A stretch of 64,000 nt of DNA, taken from NCBI RefSeq assembly GCF_900100165.1, contig NZ_FNEO01000007.1, forward strand, positions 1-64,000, given 5' to 3'. This document shows positions 62,439 through 64,000 of this stretch, piece after piece. Position 1 is the stretch's first letter. Each line of letters begins with the position of its first letter. The position numbers were made by a program, and so were the translations under genes. The stretch is from Flavobacterium glycines. GTDB taxonomy: Bacteria > Bacteroidota > Bacteroidia > Flavobacteriales > Flavobacteriaceae. Under the pieces are notes generated by a model that saw only the letters and a list, made by a program, of their open reading frames with translations, had not been told where the DNA came from and did no database searches.

Positions 62439-63191
62439 ATGAAAATTTGGGAAAAATTAGCGGTTACCGCAATTACTGAAAGTGCTGAAATTGTTCTAAA
62501 CAAGGGAATTTCAGCTTTGGTTATTTGTTCAGATGTAGCCCCCCACTCTTTTACTACTGAAACAATCAGTATTTGGGTAGAAAAAGCAGGGAAAAACATT
62601 GACATCGCAAAAGAGATGTTAGTTAAGGATTTAGTTGCTTTGGGAACTTATGCCGAGGACATTATCCAATCAAATGCAACATTGGCAACAATTGCAAATT
62701 GTGATTTAACACAGGACGCAGGTTATATTGTTTTGTCAGAAAGTGAAACAATCAAATTCAAACTAAGGAATTTGGATGCTTCGAAAATTTACGAGTTACA
62801 CGGTTTAGAAGCTTTTTTCCCGTCAACAGGAGTAAATAAGTACGAGCGTAAAAGTATGGGGTCTGAGGATGTAAGCCGAGATTTTGATGTAAAAGGATAC
62901 GATTTAGCTTCATTGCAAAAGGACAATTCAATTACAGAAATTTCATTAACTCACGAAAATGGAAGTGTTGCAAAATACACACAGTTTGAGTTAGAAGTTA
63001 TGGCACGTTCTGCCGATTCTGCAAACGTTATTGCGGATGGAGTTATTAAAGTTTCGCAAACTAACAGAATTGTATTTCCTGTTCATCAAATTGTAAATGT
63101 GAATATTAGAAAAGAGCCGGGAACAAGACTTGATTTTTCATTAAGAATTGACGAAAACGATTATATCCGTTATCAGATGCCCGCAAAATAG
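62439..63191 (+). CDS. Candidate capsid protein (beta-rich, possible double jelly roll)
   Basis: A 250-aa acidic protein without signal peptide or TM segment. Two beta-rich halves (about 15-120 and 150-250), rich in Val/Ile/Thr strands, are separated by a polar linker (SMGSEDVSRDFDVKGYDL). That halved arrangement and its length resemble double-jelly-roll capsid proteins such as PM2 P2 (269 aa), but I see no diagnostic motif and no sequence identity can be asserted. Separate transcription after a terminator and the adjacent membrane-type gene support a virion protein. Confidence 0.5.
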   Translation: MKIWEKLAVTAITESAEIVLNKGISALVICSDVAPHSFTTETISIWVEKAGKNIDIAKEMLVKDLVALGTYAEDIIQSNATLATIANCDLTQDAGYIVLSESETIKFKLRNLDASKIYELHGLEAFFPSTGVNKYERKSMGSEDVSRDFDVKGYDLASLQKDNSITEISLTHENGSVAKYTQFELEVMARSADSANVIADGVIKVSQTNRIVFPVHQIVNVNIRKEPGTRLDFSLRIDENDYIRYQMPAK

Positions 63192-63214
63192 AGTATTAAC
63201 TTAATTTCTATTAT

Positions 63215-63760
63215 ATGGGATTTTTTAAAAATATCGGTAATACGATAAAAAAAGCCACTAAGCAAATTTCTTTTAAAAACATTGTTAAGCTTGGTGCATC
63301 ACTAGACCCAACAGGAATTGCGGGCGGTGTTGTTGCATCAATTCAGGCAAAGAAAGAAGAGAAAAAAGCTTTAGCCGAGCAAAAAAAGGCAGAGGCAGAA
63401 TACCAAAAACAACTTGAATTACAGAATCAAGCTGAGGCAAAAAAGCAGTTAGAACTTATGGAACAAGCGAAGCAAAATGCAGAATATCAAAGAATGGTTA
63501 TTGCCTCAAACACTCAGGCAGTAGGCGGAAAAATTGGTATTGTTGCGGGTTCAATTGGTGGTCAAATCACTAAAGAAGCATTAGCGCAAGCGGGACAGCA
63601 AGTAAATGCAGATTTACAAACAGGTCTTGCAAAAGCAGGTGCAACAATGGCAAATCAAACTATGAATGAATGGTTAAAAATGCATTGGTGGAAAGTTCTT
63701 TTAGCAGTTGTCGGAATTGGTTTTGGATTAAGAATGTTACTTGGTGGGTCAAGGCGATAA
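63215..63760 (+). CDS. Coiled-coil and TM virion or pilot-type protein
   Basis: A 181-aa protein: amphipathic basic N-terminus (GFFKNIGNTIKKATKQ), a central Lys/Glu/Ala/Gln coiled coil (about 48-100), a Gly-rich segment (GGKIGIVAGSIGG, about 104-116) and a C-terminal TM helix (about 157-176, WWKVLLAVVGIGFGLRMLL). This fits a DNA-pilot or internal membrane protein of a small phage (compare microvirus VP2 by architecture only). 24 bp after the capsid-like gene. Confidence 0.6.
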   Translation: MGFFKNIGNTIKKATKQISFKNIVKLGASLDPTGIAGGVVASIQAKKEEKKALAEQKKAEAEYQKQLELQNQAEAKKQLELMEQAKQNAEYQRMVIASNTQAVGGKIGIVAGSIGGQITKEALAQAGQQVNADLQTGLAKAGATMANQTMNEWLKMHWWKVLLAVVGIGFGLRMLLGGSRR

Positions 63761-63766
63761 GCTTAA

Positions 63767-63808
63767 AAACCGTATCTATTTTTTAATTTTTTTTTTAGAT
63801 ACGGTTTA
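63767..63808 (+). terminator. Hairpin after the coiled-coil gene
   Basis: An 11-bp perfect stem (63767-63777 with 63797-63807) with a 19-nt T-rich loop, 7 bp past the stop. May end the structural transcript or act as a processing stem. Confidence 0.6.
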
Positions 63809-63870
63809 TTTAATCATTAAAAAAATAGAGCAAATTAGAGAAATAATAATCAATTTAATACATTGAAAAA

Positions 63871-64000
63871 ATGGCACAAGGTCAAGACAAATTCGGAAAT
63901 CCACAGGTAGTTGTAGGATTAAAAGATAAAAGCGGTTCAGGTTATCCGAAAGGATTTATTGAAATAGGTGGAAGCTTATTTAAAATTACCACTTCACCAT
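63871..64000 (+). CDS. Partial phage ORF, truncated at the window edge
   Basis: ATG then 43 codons (MAQGQDKFGNPQVVVGLKDK...) with no stop. Gly/Lys/Val-rich, no signal peptide. It could be a further virion protein; nothing more can be said from the visible part. Confidence 0.65.
   Translation, partial: MAQGQDKFGNPQVVVGLKDKSGSGYPKGFIEIGGSLFKITTSP

Overview
The window is low-GC DNA from a Flavobacterium-like member of the Bacteroidota. Evidence: many Bacteroidota-type promoters (TAnnTTTG at -7, sometimes with TTG/TTTG about 19 bp upstream), hallmark families (DUF6252, DUF3570, DUF4266, TlpA with an N-terminal DUF4369-like domain, UMF1-type MFS, long class II KARI, EttA) and dispersed intergenic repeats typical of flavobacteria. 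About 60 kb is ordinary chromosome. The last 3.7 kb is different and holds the most interesting content.

Layout. 1-0.25 kb: tRNA-Phe and tRNA-Leu with a terminator. 0.3-1 kb: endonuclease III. 1.3-8.6 kb: glycogen genes glgA-glgC-glgB and a GH31 alpha-glucosidase. 8.6-14.5 kb: M48 lipoprotein protease, MFS transporter, DUF6252-like lipoprotein, Lon. 14.6-29.7 kb: PP-loop ATPase, M1 aminopeptidase, patatin, UvrD/PcrA helicase, Sua5, OmpA lipoprotein, glycosyltransferase, HsdR_N-like protein, holA, ettA and an MsbA-type ABC exporter. 29.9-34 kb: tRNA-Val, a 0.65-kb gene-poor stretch, then an AAA ATPase and a P-type cation ATPase. 34-41.4 kb: luciferase-like oxidoreductase, transglutaminase-like protein, solute-binding-like protein, nucleoside phosphorylase, SUI1 factor, GxxExxY protein beside a 27-bp inverted repeat, 2OG-Fe(II) oxygenase, tRNA-Tyr, and a TlpA-type gene split by an in-frame TGA. 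43.5-51.7 kb: branched-chain amino-acid genes leuA-leuB, then a Val/Ile-rich leader peptide with attenuator-like terminator, then ilvD-ilvB-ilvN-ilvC. 52.5-57 kb: acs next to a degenerate DnaQ-like protein and a cNMP/CBS/DUF294 protein. 57.1-60 kb: thioredoxin-ApbE-DUF4266-DUF3570 cluster, a probable extracytoplasmic redox/metal module.

60.29-64 kb (runs off the window): a candidate integrated small ssDNA phage. It begins at a dif-like XerC/XerD site, which cuts into what looks like the signal-peptide start of a host gene. Only 5 bp later a rolling-circle (HUH) Rep gene starts. Then come small overlapping ORFs (Cys-rich, single-TM, HTH), a GC-rich hairpin, a terminator, a beta-rich 250-aa protein that could be a jelly-roll capsid protein, and a coiled-coil/TM protein. 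This organisation suggests a tailless, possibly membrane-containing ssDNA phage (compare Flavobacterium phage FLiP, Finnlakeviridae) that lysogenises through host Xer recombinases. The phage family is inference; the Rep motifs and the dif-like site are visible in the sequence.
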